From Rhizobium leguminosarum bv. viciae USDA 2370 (lineage in GTDB: Bacteria > Pseudomonadota > Alphaproteobacteria > Rhizobiales > Rhizobiaceae), in NCBI RefSeq assembly GCF_002008365.1, contig NZ_MRDL01000036.1, positions 361,676 to 425,675 on the forward strand: a stretch of 64,000 nt of DNA, in the 5' to 3' direction. Made by a program: the position numbers and the translations under genes. The notes beneath the pieces are model-generated. The model had not been told where the DNA came from and searched no databases. It saw only the letters and a list, made by a program, of their open reading frames with translations. Below are positions 50,255 to 58,681 of the stretch, piece by piece; positions within the stretch are counted from its first letter, which is position 1; each line of letters begins with the position of its first letter.

Positions 50255-51265
50255 TTATCCCTTTGCCTGCTTGACCAGTCCGGCGATGACATCACGCACC
50301 GACATGCCTTCGGCGCGGGCGGCGAAGGTCAGCGCCATGCGGTGCTGGAGAATGGGTTCGGCGAGCGCGAAGATATCGTCCAGAGACGGTGCGAGACGGC
50401 CTTCGTAGAGCGCGCGGGCGCGTGCGCAGAGCATCATTGCCTGGCCGGCGCGCGGGCCTGGACCCCAGGCGACGTTCTTGTCGGTCGAGGCATTGCCCTG
50501 TCCGGGGCGGGCGGAACGCACCAGCGCCAGGATGGCATCGACGACCGTGTCGCTCACCGGCATCTGGCGCACCAGGGTCTGGATCTCGATCAGCCGCTGC
50601 GCATCGATGACGGCTTCCGGCCGGGTTTCGCCCAAGCCCGTCGTCTCGAGCAGGATCTGGCGCTCGGCGGCGAGTTCGGGGTAGTTGACGTCGACCTGCA
50701 GCAGAAAGCGGTCGAGCTGGGCTTCGGGCAGAGGATAGGTACCTTCCTGCTCGAGCGGGTTCTGGGTGGCGAGCACATGGAAGGGCGCCGGCAGGTCATA
50801 GCGCTGGCCGGCGATTGTGATGTGATATTCCTGCATGGATTGCAGAAGGGCCGACTGGGTACGCGGCGAGGCGCGGTTGATCTCGTCGGCCATCAGAAGC
50901 TGGGCGAAGACCGGGCCCTTGACGAAACGGAAGGAGCGGCGTCCACTGTCGTCCTGGTCCATTACCTCGGAGCCGAGAATATCCGAGGGCATCAGATCCG
51001 GCGTGAACTGGATGCGGTTGGCGGCAAGGCCGAGCACCTCGCCGAGCGTCGTCACCAGTCTGGTCTTGGCAAGACCGGGAACGCCAACGAGCAGGGCATG
51101 ACCGCCTGACAGCACAGCGAGAATGGTGTTCTCGACGACGCTTTCCTGACCGAAGATCACTTTCGAGACTTCCCCGCGGATGGCGGCAATATCGGAGAGC
51201 GCCTTTTCGGCGGCGGCGACGATCGCCTTTTCATCGAGGCTGGCTTCGGTCTTCATCATACCCAT
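50255..51265 (-). CDS. MoxR-family AAA+ ATPase
   Basis: This 336-residue ATPase has Walker A-like GVPGLAKTRLV (about 64-74), Walker B LLMADEINRASPRTQSALLQSMQE, sensor-1 VLATQNPLEQEGTYPLPEAQLDRF and the C-terminal MoxR lid domain. MoxR proteins act as chaperones that mature or activate enzymes, usually with DUF58 and vWA partners, which follow here as an operon of tightly packed genes. The start ATG 51263-51265 follows GGAG at a good distance. First gene of the operon running to 44440 or 44019. Confidence 0.93.
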   Translation of the reverse strand: MGMMKTEASLDEKAIVAAAEKALSDIAAIRGEVSKVIFGQESVVENTILAVLSGGHALLVGVPGLAKTRLVTTLGEVLGLAANRIQFTPDLMPSDILGSEVMDQDDSGRRSFRFVKGPVFAQLLMADEINRASPRTQSALLQSMQEYHITIAGQRYDLPAPFHVLATQNPLEQEGTYPLPEAQLDRFLLQVDVNYPELAAERQILLETTGLGETRPEAVIDAQRLIEIQTLVRQMPVSDTVVDAILALVRSARPGQGNASTDKNVAWGPGPRAGQAMMLCARARALYEGRLAPSLDDIFALAEPILQHRMALTFAARAEGMSVRDVIAGLVKQAKG

Positions 51266-51423
51266 GCGTATCTCCAACGGCTGAAATCATTCGGCAGCGA
51301 ATCGGCGGACTTATACATGTGCCTCATACCCGATAGAGTTATGGAGATGTGACGGGCTGACAAGTTCGTTGCGAATGACTATCTCGTGACTTTACTTCGT
51401 TAAGGACAAACCGGGACGGAAGA

Positions 51424-52047
51424 ATGGCAGCCGAGGAAATCAGCGGACAGGCGGATGCGGCGGGACTTGCCGCACTGATTTCGCGTGCGTCTGAGGAAAG
51501 TGGCGAGAAAAAACGAGGGTTGCCGCCCGTCGAACGGTGGAATCCGCCATTCTGCGGCGATATCGACATGGAAATCCGGGCTGACGGCACCTGGTTCTAC
51601 ATGGGTACGCCGATCGGCCGGCCGGCGCTGGTGCGGCTGTTTTCGACGGTTTTGAGGAAAGACGACGACCAGAAGACCTATCTCGTAACTCCTGTGGAAA
51701 AGGTCGGGATAAGGGTCGTCGACGCTCCGTTCATCGCCGTGGAGATGAGCGTGACGGAGAGCGAAGGTCAACAGGTGTTGACCTTCCGCACCAATGTCGG
51801 CGATGTCGTGGAGGCGGGAGGGGAGCATCGGCTGCGCTTTGCCATTGCGGACGGCAACGCCGAATTGAAACCCTATCTGCATGTGCGCGGGCGGCTGGAG
51901 GCGCTGGTGTCGCGTGCAGTGATGTATGAACTGGTCGCGCTCGGCGAGACTTTCGACGTGGAGGGGCGGGCGATGTTTGCGATCTGCTCCGCCGGCGAGG
52001 TCTTCCCGGTCATGCCGGCCGACGAACTGGATGCGCTTTGCCGATGA
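51424..52047 (+). CDS. DUF1285 family protein
   Basis: This 207-residue protein matches DUF1285: PPVERWNPPFCGDIDMEIRADGTWFYMGTPIGRPALVRLFSTVLRKD (about 35-81) and PYLHVRGRLEALVSRAVMYELVALG. No signal peptide or membrane segment. Function unknown. It overlaps the next gene by 4 bp (ATGA), and this one-operon order DUF1285-CoA pyrophosphatase-cca suggests a link to RNA or nucleotide housekeeping, but that is only from position. ATG 51424 follows GGACGGAAGA. Confidence 0.85.
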   Translation: MAAEEISGQADAAGLAALISRASEESGEKKRGLPPVERWNPPFCGDIDMEIRADGTWFYMGTPIGRPALVRLFSTVLRKDDDQKTYLVTPVEKVGIRVVDAPFIAVEMSVTESEGQQVLTFRTNVGDVVEAGGEHRLRFAIADGNAELKPYLHVRGRLEALVSRAVMYELVALGETFDVEGRAMFAICSAGEVFPVMPADELDALCR

Positions 52048-52694
52048 ATGATGCGATCACCCACCGCTACCCGCTGTTTTCCGCAACCGAATTCCGCCGC
52101 CGCGCGCTCAATCAGAATGGCGGGCCGGTCGACCATGCCTGGCGCGATCACGGGGACCATATCCTCAACCCCGACATCGTCGCCGAGGTCGAGACCTTCA
52201 AACTGCGCGACGCCGCCGTGCTCGTGCCCGTCGTCGACGACGGCGAAGAGGCGCATGTGATCTTCACCAAGCGCACGGCGACGCTGCGCAAACATTCCGG
52301 GCAGATCGCCTTTCCCGGCGGCTCGATCGATCCCACCGATATCTCCCCTGAAATGGCGGCGATCCGCGAGACGGAGGAGGAGATCGGACTGGCCGGTTCC
52401 TTCGTCGAAACCGTCGGGCGGCTACCGAATTACCTTGCCTCGACGGGCTTTCGCATCACGCCGGTGCTCGGCGTCGTCACGCCGGGCTTTGCGCTGACGC
52501 TGAACCCGACCGAGGTGGACGACGTGTTCGAGGTGCCGCTTTCCTTCCTGATGGATCCTGCCAATCACACCCGCGACAGGCGTGTCATCGACGGCATCGA
52601 CCGGCATTTCTACCGCGTGCCCTATGAAACCAGAATGATCTGGGGCATCACCGCCGGCATCGTCCGCACGCTTTACGAAAGGCTTTATGCATGA
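52044..52694 (+). CDS. CoA pyrophosphatase-type Nudix hydrolase
   Basis: This 216-residue protein has the Nudix box GGSIDPTDISPEMAAIRETEEEIGL (shown in parts: GGSIDPTDISPEMAA, RETEEEIGL), preceded by FTKRTATLRKHSGQIAFPGG, which is the signature of the CoA diphosphatase (NudL/YeaB) branch. It would hydrolyse CoA or its derivatives to phosphopantetheine and 3',5'-ADP. All box residues are present. The ATG overlaps the DUF1285 stop, and its own stop overlaps the cca start (ATGA in both cases), so the three genes are translationally coupled. Confidence 0.88.
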   Translation: MNDAITHRYPLFSATEFRRRALNQNGGPVDHAWRDHGDHILNPDIVAEVETFKLRDAAVLVPVVDDGEEAHVIFTKRTATLRKHSGQIAFPGGSIDPTDISPEMAAIRETEEEIGLAGSFVETVGRLPNYLASTGFRITPVLGVVTPGFALTLNPTEVDDVFEVPLSFLMDPANHTRDRRVIDGIDRHFYRVPYETRMIWGITAGIVRTLYERLYA

Positions 52695-53944
52695 CCGGCC
52701 TTGCCGACCAAGCATGGTTCCGCGACCCGGCGCTCGGCCGGATCTTAGCACTTCTCAGCGCCGATGGCGGGGAAGGGCGTGTGGTTGGCGGGGCGGTGCG
52801 CAACAGCCTGATGGGCCTGCCGGTCAATGATGTCGACATAGCCACGACACTCAGACCGGAGGCGGTGATGGAGCGGGCGGCGGCGGCCGGCATCAAGGCA
52901 GTCCCAACCGGCCTGGAGCACGGCACGGTGACGCTCGTGATCGACGGCAAGCCCTTCGAGGTGACGACGCTTCGCACCGACGTCGAGACCGACGGACGCC
53001 ACGCCAAGGTTGCCTTCAGCACAGACTGGAGGGCGGATGCCGAACGGCGGGATCTGACGATCAACGCGCTTTATGCCGATGCCGAGGGCGAGGTGGTGGA
53101 TCTCGTTGGCGGACTTGCCGACATCGAGACGCGCAACATCCGCTTCATCGGCGATGCCGCAAGGCGTATTGCCGAGGATCATTTGCGCATCCTGCGCTTC
53201 TTCCGCTTCTTTGCCTATTACGGTTCCGGACGGCCGGATGCCGAGGGGCTGAAGGCGTGTTCCGCGGCGCGTTCGAAACTGACGACGCTTTCAGCAGAAC
53301 GCGTCTGGTCGGAACTGCGAAAGCTGCTTGGCGCCGGCGATCCCGGCCGGGCGCTGCTCTGGATGCGGCAGGTGGCGGTGCTGACGGAAATCCTCCCGGA
53401 ATCGGAACGATGGGGGATCGATGCGATCCCTTCGCTGATCACCACCGAAAAGGCGCTCGGCTGGACGCCCGATCCGTTGCTGCGCCTTGCGGCGATCGTG
53501 CCGCCCGATGCGGCGCGCATGGAGGCGCTCGCAGCCCGGCTCAAGCTCTCGAATGCGGAAGCGGCCTATCTCAAGGCCTGGGCAATGACAGCGCCTGTTA
53601 ATGACGACGTGTCGTCGGCGGCCTTCGAACGGCTGCTTTACCGCAACGGTGCCGATGGCATCACGACACGGCTGAAGCTGGCGCTTGCGGTTGCGCGCGG
53701 CAAGGCTGAAAGCGATTTCGACGAAATGGCGCGGTCGGCGCGGCTTATCAAGTTGCTGGACAAGGCAATGCACTGGAAGAAACCGCAGTTTCCGCTGAAT
53801 GGCGGCGACGTGATTTCGGCAGGAATCGCGTCCGGTCCGCGCGTCGGCGAGTTGCTTGCCGGCCTGGAAAACCAGTGGGTGGAGGAAAACTTCGTTTCCG
53901 ACCGGGCGGCGCTGCTCGCCCGGCTGCAGGAACGCGTGCAATAA
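52691..53944 (+). CDS. cca: CCA tRNA nucleotidyltransferase
   Basis: This 417-residue enzyme adds or repairs the 3' CCA end of tRNA. The head domain has GGAVRNSLMGLPVNDVDIATTLRPE (in parts: GGAVRNSLMG, NDVDIAT), followed by FSTDWRADAERRDLTINALYAD and RFIGDAARRIAEDHLRILRFFRF, the class-II nucleotidyltransferase motifs. It is shorter than E. coli Cca because it lacks the HD domain, as expected for alphaproteobacteria. It is the last gene of the operon. Confidence 0.94.
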   Translation: MTGLADQAWFRDPALGRILALLSADGGEGRVVGGAVRNSLMGLPVNDVDIATTLRPEAVMERAAAAGIKAVPTGLEHGTVTLVIDGKPFEVTTLRTDVETDGRHAKVAFSTDWRADAERRDLTINALYADAEGEVVDLVGGLADIETRNIRFIGDAARRIAEDHLRILRFFRFFAYYGSGRPDAEGLKACSAARSKLTTLSAERVWSELRKLLGAGDPGRALLWMRQVAVLTEILPESERWGIDAIPSLITTEKALGWTPDPLLRLAAIVPPDAARMEALAARLKLSNAEAAYLKAWAMTAPVNDDVSSAAFERLLYRNGADGITTRLKLALAVARGKAESDFDEMARSARLIKLLDKAMHWKKPQFPLNGGDVISAGIASGPRVGELLAGLENQWVEENFVSDRAALLARLQERVQ

Positions 53945-54130
53945 TCAGGCGGCGGTCGCTTCGTCACGGATGCGAGCCTTGATATTATCCACCATGTTCT
54001 CGCGGATCGTGGTTTCGCCGTGAGCATCTTTCAGGTGCTCGACGGCACGGCGAACCACCTCGGCGTCGCTATCCGCCCGTGTATGCCAGGCGCAGCCCGG
54101 AACGAGAGTGCCGCATTCGAAAAGTCGCAT
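53945..54130 (-). CDS. DUF1059 small protein
   Basis: This 61-residue protein matches DUF1059: MRLFECGTLVPGCAWHTRAD, then EVVRRAVEHLKDAHGE. Two cysteines (about 6 and 13) and nearby His residues are typical of the family; they may bind metal, but the function is unknown. Its stop is directly next to the cca stop (convergent). AGGAGAAGACC precedes the ATG, so translation is likely. Confidence 0.8.
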   Translation of the reverse strand: MRLFECGTLVPGCAWHTRADSDAEVVRRAVEHLKDAHGETTIRENMVDNIKARIRDEATAA

Positions 54131-54244
54131 GGTCTTCTCCTCTGTTCAAAACACAACGACGATCGCGATCTTACGCGATTTATGAATGTGCGGGGGGAGG
54201 GAAGGTTCCGGCCGGCATCGACATGCCGGCCAGTAAAGGCCGTA

Positions 54245-54514
54245 TCAGTCGGGCATCGCCCAGGCTTTGTAGGTATCCGAAAGCTGACCGGGCATGTTGC
54301 TGTTGGCGGCCGCTGCTTCGTTCTGCAGCTGTTCCGGCGACTTCCCGCCGGCCAGTTGCAGCTTGACCTGCTCGATGAAGCAGGACAGCGGCAGATCCGA
54401 GCCGCTCTTGGTCCGCAGTTTCTCGGCGATGCGCGTCAGAAACTCGGATGTGTCGATCGTGCGGGATGTTTCCTGGACATCCGTAGACGCTGGCGAGCCA
54501 CTTTGTATCGTCAT
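54245..54514 (-). CDS. conserved hypothetical small protein
   Basis: This 89-residue protein has no recognisable family or membrane segment. It contains TIDTSEFLTRIAEKLRTKSG and a Gln/Asn/Ala-rich end (SPEQLQNEAAAANSN), with one cysteine. The start at ATG 54512-54514 follows GGAGGAGGATTGTC, an excellent ribosome site that supports it as a real gene. It may be a rhizobium-specific protein. Neighbours DUF1059 and hemF are in the same direction with over 100 bp on either side. Confidence 0.6.
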   Translation of the reverse strand: MTIQSGSPASTDVQETSRTIDTSEFLTRIAEKLRTKSGSDLPLSCFIEQVKLQLAGGKSPEQLQNEAAAANSNMPGQLSDTYKAWAMPD

Positions 54515-54616
54515 GACAATCCTCCTCCGATTGTTACGCACATACTATAAAGTTAGGACGCACTGAATTTTCGTGAAGGTCTATCACCTCGAATTTATCG
54601 ACGAGATATCACAGTT

Positions 54617-55528
54617 TCATGGCCAGCGGACGACGGGGGGCAACGAAGAGAGAATGGATTCAACGTTGCCGCCGGTCTTCAGGCCGAAGATCGTGCCACG
54701 ATCATACAGCAGATTGAATTCGACGTAGCGGCCCCGGCGGATCAATTGTTCGTCGCGATCGGCCTCTGTCCACAATTTGTTGAAGTTGGAGCGGACGATT
54801 TTTGGATAGACCATGGCGAAGGCCCGGCCGACATCACGCGTGAAGGCGAAATCGGCGTCCCAGCCGCCGGCTTCCTCGCCTGAATGCAGCCAGTCGTAGA
54901 AGATGCCGCCGATGCCTCGGGCCTCGTTGCGGTGTTTCAGGAAGAAATAATCGTCGCACCAGGCTTTGTACGCATCGTAATCGGCGACGGCATGATTGCG
55001 GCAGGCGATCTCCATGGCCTTGTGGAAGAGCTGGCTGTCTTCGTCCTCCTGCGTGCGGCGGCGTGACAGCACCGGCGTCAGGTCGGCCCCGCCACCGAAC
55101 CAGCGGCTGGTGGTGACGACCATGCGAGTGTTCATGTGCACGGCCGGAACGTTTGGGTTCACGGGATGGGCGATCAGCGAGATGCCCGAGGCCCAGAAAC
55201 GCGGATCGTCCTTGGCGCCGGGTATCTGGGCGCGGAAATCCGGGGCAAATTCGCCGTAGACGGTGGAGGTATGGACGCCGACCTTTTCGAAGACGCGGCC
55301 TTCCATCATCGACATCCGGCCACCGCCGCCGGCGCCGTTTTCGCGCGACCAGTCCTTGGCGACGAAGCGGCCGGGCTCCTGGTCGGAGAGTGGCCCTTCC
55401 AACTCATCCTCGAGGGCCTCGAAGGAGGCGCAGATCGTATCGCGCAATCCCTCGAACCAACTGCGGGCGGCAGCCTTCTTCTCTTCGATATCGTCAGGCA
55501 AGCCGATCGGCAGTTCCGGTCTTTCCAT
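54617..55528 (-). CDS. hemF: oxygen-dependent coproporphyrinogen III oxidase
   Basis: This 303-residue cytoplasmic enzyme carries out the oxidative decarboxylation of coproporphyrinogen III to protoporphyrinogen IX in heme synthesis, using oxygen. Conserved segments include GAGGGGRMSMMEGRVFEKVGVH (in parts: GGGGRMSMMEG, FEKVGVH), VPAVHMNTRMV, the RWFGGGADLTPV loop and NEARGIGGIFYD. It has the normal length. ATG 55526-55528. Rhizobia also carry the oxygen-independent HemN; none is in this window. Confidence 0.96.
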   Translation of the reverse strand: MERPELPIGLPDDIEEKKAAARSWFEGLRDTICASFEALEDELEGPLSDQEPGRFVAKDWSRENGAGGGGRMSMMEGRVFEKVGVHTSTVYGEFAPDFRAQIPGAKDDPRFWASGISLIAHPVNPNVPAVHMNTRMVVTTSRWFGGGADLTPVLSRRRTQEDEDSQLFHKAMEIACRNHAVADYDAYKAWCDDYFFLKHRNEARGIGGIFYDWLHSGEEAGGWDADFAFTRDVGRAFAMVYPKIVRSNFNKLWTEADRDEQLIRRGRYVEFNLLYDRGTIFGLKTGGNVESILSSLPPVVRWP

Positions 55529-55706
55529 TTACGCCTCCGACGGTCGACATCTCCTTCGGAGGCGACTCGCTCATTCTTGATTGCGCGCCATGATTAGCAG
55601 TTGGTGCTGCATCTCGCCAAGCGTGGCCAAGCACCGCTGAGCGCTTCCAAGATTCGACTCGCAAATCAAGAATTTCGATACTACCTTTTCCGAGGAGGTA
55701 GGTTTG

Positions 55707-55967
55707 ATGAAAAAAGTTCCAGGGCCTCCGTCCTTCGACGGCCTGAAGCGCAGGATAGCGAGACATCGGGCGGAAAATCCCCCGAGCAGGAAAGACCATT
55801 TCGTGCGTGAGACATATTGCCTCGGCCTCATGGACGCACGCGCCAAGGCGCGCGAATGGTTCGACGAATATCCGAAAGCGGCCTACTGGACCGAGGTGGA
55901 GAGCTGGCGTCAGCTCGACGGCGATCAGATCGAATTCACCATGCGCCGCCTGCCTTCGGCCGACTGA
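55707..55967 (+). CDS. conserved hypothetical small protein
   Basis: This 86-residue protein has no signal or membrane segment: MKKVPGPPSFDGLKRRIARH, then RETYCLGLMDARAKAREWFDEYPKAAYWTEVESWRQLDG. I do not recognise a family. A strong GAGGAGGTAGG ribosome site before ATG 55707 and sensible codon use support it as a gene. It is convergent with the Na/Pi transporter gene (stop 55965-55967 and 55971), with 3 bp between. Confidence 0.65.
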   Translation: MKKVPGPPSFDGLKRRIARHRAENPPSRKDHFVRETYCLGLMDARAKAREWFDEYPKAAYWTEVESWRQLDGDQIEFTMRRLPSAD

Positions 55968-55970
55968 CGG

Positions 55971-57617
55971 TCACTTCGTAGTCGCCCGCACACGGCTTTC
56001 GATCAGCAGGCCGTTTTCGTCCATGATCGGATGCGCCACCGAGACGATGTGGGCGTTGAGGCGCTTCAGGTCGCGCAGCATGTCGAGATGCAGAGAACTC
56101 GTCTGCAGGCTGTCGGCGCGGCCGTCACGCAGACGTTCAAGGTGGCGCTCGGCAGACTGTTTTTCCATCCGGCGCACCTCGACCTTTACCTCCATCATCT
56201 GGCGCGCGAGATTGAAGTCACGGGTGACGAAGATCGTCTGAGCGACGCGCAGATTGTCGATCGTCAGATCGAACAGCTTCCGCAGTTCCTGATGACCGTC
56301 CTCGGAAAATTTCAGGCCGAGGGAGATCTTCTTCGCCACCTGCTCCAGCAAGCCCTTCTCGATGATGTCGCCCATATGTTCGAGGTTGATCGCATAATCG
56401 ATGACGACGATCGAGCGGCGTGCGTTCTCGTCGCTGAGACCCTCGCGACCGAGCTTCGAGAGATAGACCTTCACCGCCTGCTGCAGTCGGTCGACGCGCT
56501 CTTCGAGGGCGGATATCTCGGCAAGCTTCGATGCGTCGTTACGCTCGAAGGCTTCGGAGACCCGGATCAGCATGCGCTCGATCAAGTCGCCGACGCCGAG
56601 TACTTCGCGGGTAGCGCTGGCCAGGGCCACGACCGGCGTCGAAAGTTCCTGCGCATCCAGATATTTTGGGGCGCTGTCAGGCTCGGCCTGATCCGGCACC
56701 AGGCGGGCCATCAGGGTGGCGAGCGGCCGGGAGAATGGCCAGGCCAACGCCGCCAGCAGAAGGTTGAAGGCAAGATGCGCATCGACCGGCAGCTTGGCAG
56801 GACCGAAGGGCAGCAACTGGATGAGTTCCGCCCCATAACCCGCCAGCGGCAAGGCGATAAGGCAGCCGAGCGTGCGGACGGCGAGATTGCCGAGGGTGAC
56901 GCGCCGCGCCGAAACCGGACCGGACAATGTCGCGACGACAGGCGGTATTGCGCCGCCGAGATTGGCGCCGAGCACGAGCACGATGACGAGTTCGGCGGAG
57001 ACGACGCCGGCCGAGGCGAGCGACAGGATGAGCACCACCACCGCAAGGCTCGACGAAGATGCGAAGGCAAGTGCTGCCGAGACGATCATTGCCACGGGCA
57101 GGGCGCCATCCAGCAGGCCGATGAAGGCGGCGAGAGCAGGGGAGGCGCGCATCGGCTCCGTCGCAAGACCGAGGAGGTGCAGCGACAGCAGCATCAGCCC
57201 GATACCGATCAGCGCTGTGCCGCCGCCCTGGCTGGTGCTTGAACGGCCGCGGTAAAGCACAATGCCAACAAGAATGAGAAGAGGAGAGAGCCATTCTATG
57301 CCCGTTGCCACGATCCAGGCGGTGATCGCGGTGCCGACATTGGCGCCGAGCAGAACGATCTGCGCCATGCGCGGCTTGATCAGGTCACGCTCGACGAAGG
57401 AAGCAGTCATCAGCGCCGTTGCCGTCGAGCTCTGCAGTGCGACGGTTGCAACGAGGCCCGACAGGAAGGAACGAAGACTGCCGCGTGTCCCGGTCGCCAG
57501 CCCCGTTCTCAGGCGGGCGCCGAAGGCTCTGGATACGCCATCCTTCACCTGCGCGAGGCCGAACAGCAGCAGAGCCACGGCGCCGAACAAGTTGATCATG
57601 ATGATTGTAGAGTCCAT
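55971..57617 (-). CDS. Na+/phosphate cotransporter family protein with PhoU-like domain
   Basis: This 548-residue protein has two NptA/PNaS repeats, each with a QSS-type motif region: LVATVALQSSTATALMTASF (about 56-75) and GANLGGAIPPVVATLSGP (about 214-231). About eight membrane segments are followed by a PhoU-like helical C-terminal domain (about 330-540: DLIERMLIRVSEAFERNDASKLAEISALEERVDRLQ). It probably carries phosphate with sodium into the cell; export has also been proposed for relatives. A palindrome 60 bp before the start may be an operator. Confidence 0.86.
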   Translation of the reverse strand: MDSTIIMINLFGAVALLLFGLAQVKDGVSRAFGARLRTGLATGTRGSLRSFLSGLVATVALQSSTATALMTASFVERDLIKPRMAQIVLLGANVGTAITAWIVATGIEWLSPLLILVGIVLYRGRSSTSQGGGTALIGIGLMLLSLHLLGLATEPMRASPALAAFIGLLDGALPVAMIVSAALAFASSSSLAVVVLILSLASAGVVSAELVIVLVLGANLGGAIPPVVATLSGPVSARRVTLGNLAVRTLGCLIALPLAGYGAELIQLLPFGPAKLPVDAHLAFNLLLAALAWPFSRPLATLMARLVPDQAEPDSAPKYLDAQELSTPVVALASATREVLGVGDLIERMLIRVSEAFERNDASKLAEISALEERVDRLQQAVKVYLSKLGREGLSDENARRSIVVIDYAINLEHMGDIIEKGLLEQVAKKISLGLKFSEDGHQELRKLFDLTIDNLRVAQTIFVTRDFNLARQMMEVKVEVRRMEKQSAERHLERLRDGRADSLQTSSLHLDMLRDLKRLNAHIVSVAHPIMDENGLLIESRVRATTK

Positions 57618-57676
57618 TTTGTTGTTTTTATTCTTCTTTCACAGATCTGGAGAAATGCGGTTTTCCTCACATGGCC

Positions 57677-57694
57677 ATTCCAACGTGTTGGAAT
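57677..57694. promoter_or_regulatory. 8+8 bp palindrome upstream of the Na/Pi gene
   Basis: ATTCCAACGTGTTGGAAT has perfect 8 bp arms and a 2 bp centre, about 60 bp before the start at 57617. The form is that of a dimeric repressor or activator site. Identity of the regulator unknown; it is not a PHO box. Confidence 0.6.
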
Positions 57695-57833
57695 CATGGA
57701 GGCCAATACTGAATTTTTGATTGCCCGGCTAATAAATATACGCCGGTTTGAGAGATAGACAACGCTATTTTGCGACATGGTCTGGAGCGGATCGGCAATT
57801 CCGCGGGCTTTGCTCCCTCGGCGTCGGTGTCCG

Positions 57834-58295
57834 TCAGGCCCAGACGGTTTGGCGCATCGCCTCGCCGACGATCATGGCGGCCGAGACGGCGACGTTGATC
57901 GAGCGCTGGCCTTCGAGCATCGGGATCAGAATGCGGGCGTCGGCCCTCTCATGCACCTGATCCGGCACGCCGGCGCTTTCGCGACCGAAGAGCAGGATAT
58001 CGTCCGGGCGAAAGGCAAGATCGGTATAGCGCTCCGCAGCTTTGGTCGAGGCGAGGATCAGGCGGCGGCCGGTGGTCAGACGCCATGCCTCGAAGCGGTC
58101 CCAGCTGACATGGCGGGTGAGGGCGGCGGCGGCAATATAATCCATACCGGCCCGTTTCAAGTTGCGGTCGGAGATGTCGAAGCCGGCGGGCTCGATCAGA
58201 TCGACCGCGAAACCAAGGCAGGCGGCAAGACGCAGGATCGTGCCGGTATTGCCGGGAATATCCGGCTGGTAGAGTGCCAGTCTGAGTGAAGTCAT
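57834..58295 (-). CDS. trmL: tRNA (cytidine(34)-2'-O)-methyltransferase
   Basis: This 153-residue SPOUT-class enzyme methylates the wobble position of tRNA-Leu with S-adenosylmethionine. Motifs: YQPDIPGNTGTILRLAACLG (about 8-27), LLFGRESAGVPDQV and LEGQRSINVAVSAAMIVGEA (the knot). The start at ATG 58293-58295 gives the standard family length; the frame is open further upstream without family sequence. It is divergent from the first ABC exporter gene. Confidence 0.93.
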   Translation of the reverse strand: MTSLRLALYQPDIPGNTGTILRLAACLGFAVDLIEPAGFDISDRNLKRAGMDYIAAAALTRHVSWDRFEAWRLTTGRRLILASTKAAERYTDLAFRPDDILLFGRESAGVPDQVHERADARILIPMLEGQRSINVAVSAAMIVGEAMRQTVWA

Positions 58296-58466
58296 GATGC
58301 GCCATCTTCCCGCTTTCACCACAAAAGGCCTAATGCAACTGTGATTTCGACGCAACATGGCGCGTTTGGACCCGAAAAGATGAATTTTTCGGCAGAACAG
58401 GGCTGGAAAATTCCTCGTTTTCGCGTTATCGGTGCATATCTTTAATCGCCAGCAAGGAGCGCCAGA

Positions 58467-58532
58467 ATGAATATTTTGCTGTATGTGCGCGTCCAGGCCG
58501 TGATGCCAAGCGGTGCGATTTTCCGCCGATAG
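58467..58532 (+). CDS. possible short upstream reading frame
   Basis: A 21-residue frame (MNILLYVRVQAVMPSGAIFR plus one residue) starts at ATG 58467 and is preceded by AAGGAG at good spacing, which is better than the ribosome site of the ABC exporter gene 150 bp downstream. It may be a leader peptide or a chance frame. I do not recognise it, and no hairpin with it is obvious. Confidence 0.3.
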   Translation: MNILLYVRVQAVMPSGAIFRR

Positions 58533-58681
58533 TGCGGATTTCTTCCCTGAATTTCCTTTTTTGATCCATTGTGCGGCTGTCTCAGCCTCGCCCCTTGAAC
58601 GTTCGGTTCCCATATGTGCTTGCAGTGCGCTGGGATGGCGCGAAGCCGGGAGCCGGAACGGTGACGTTTCGGAGCAATTTC

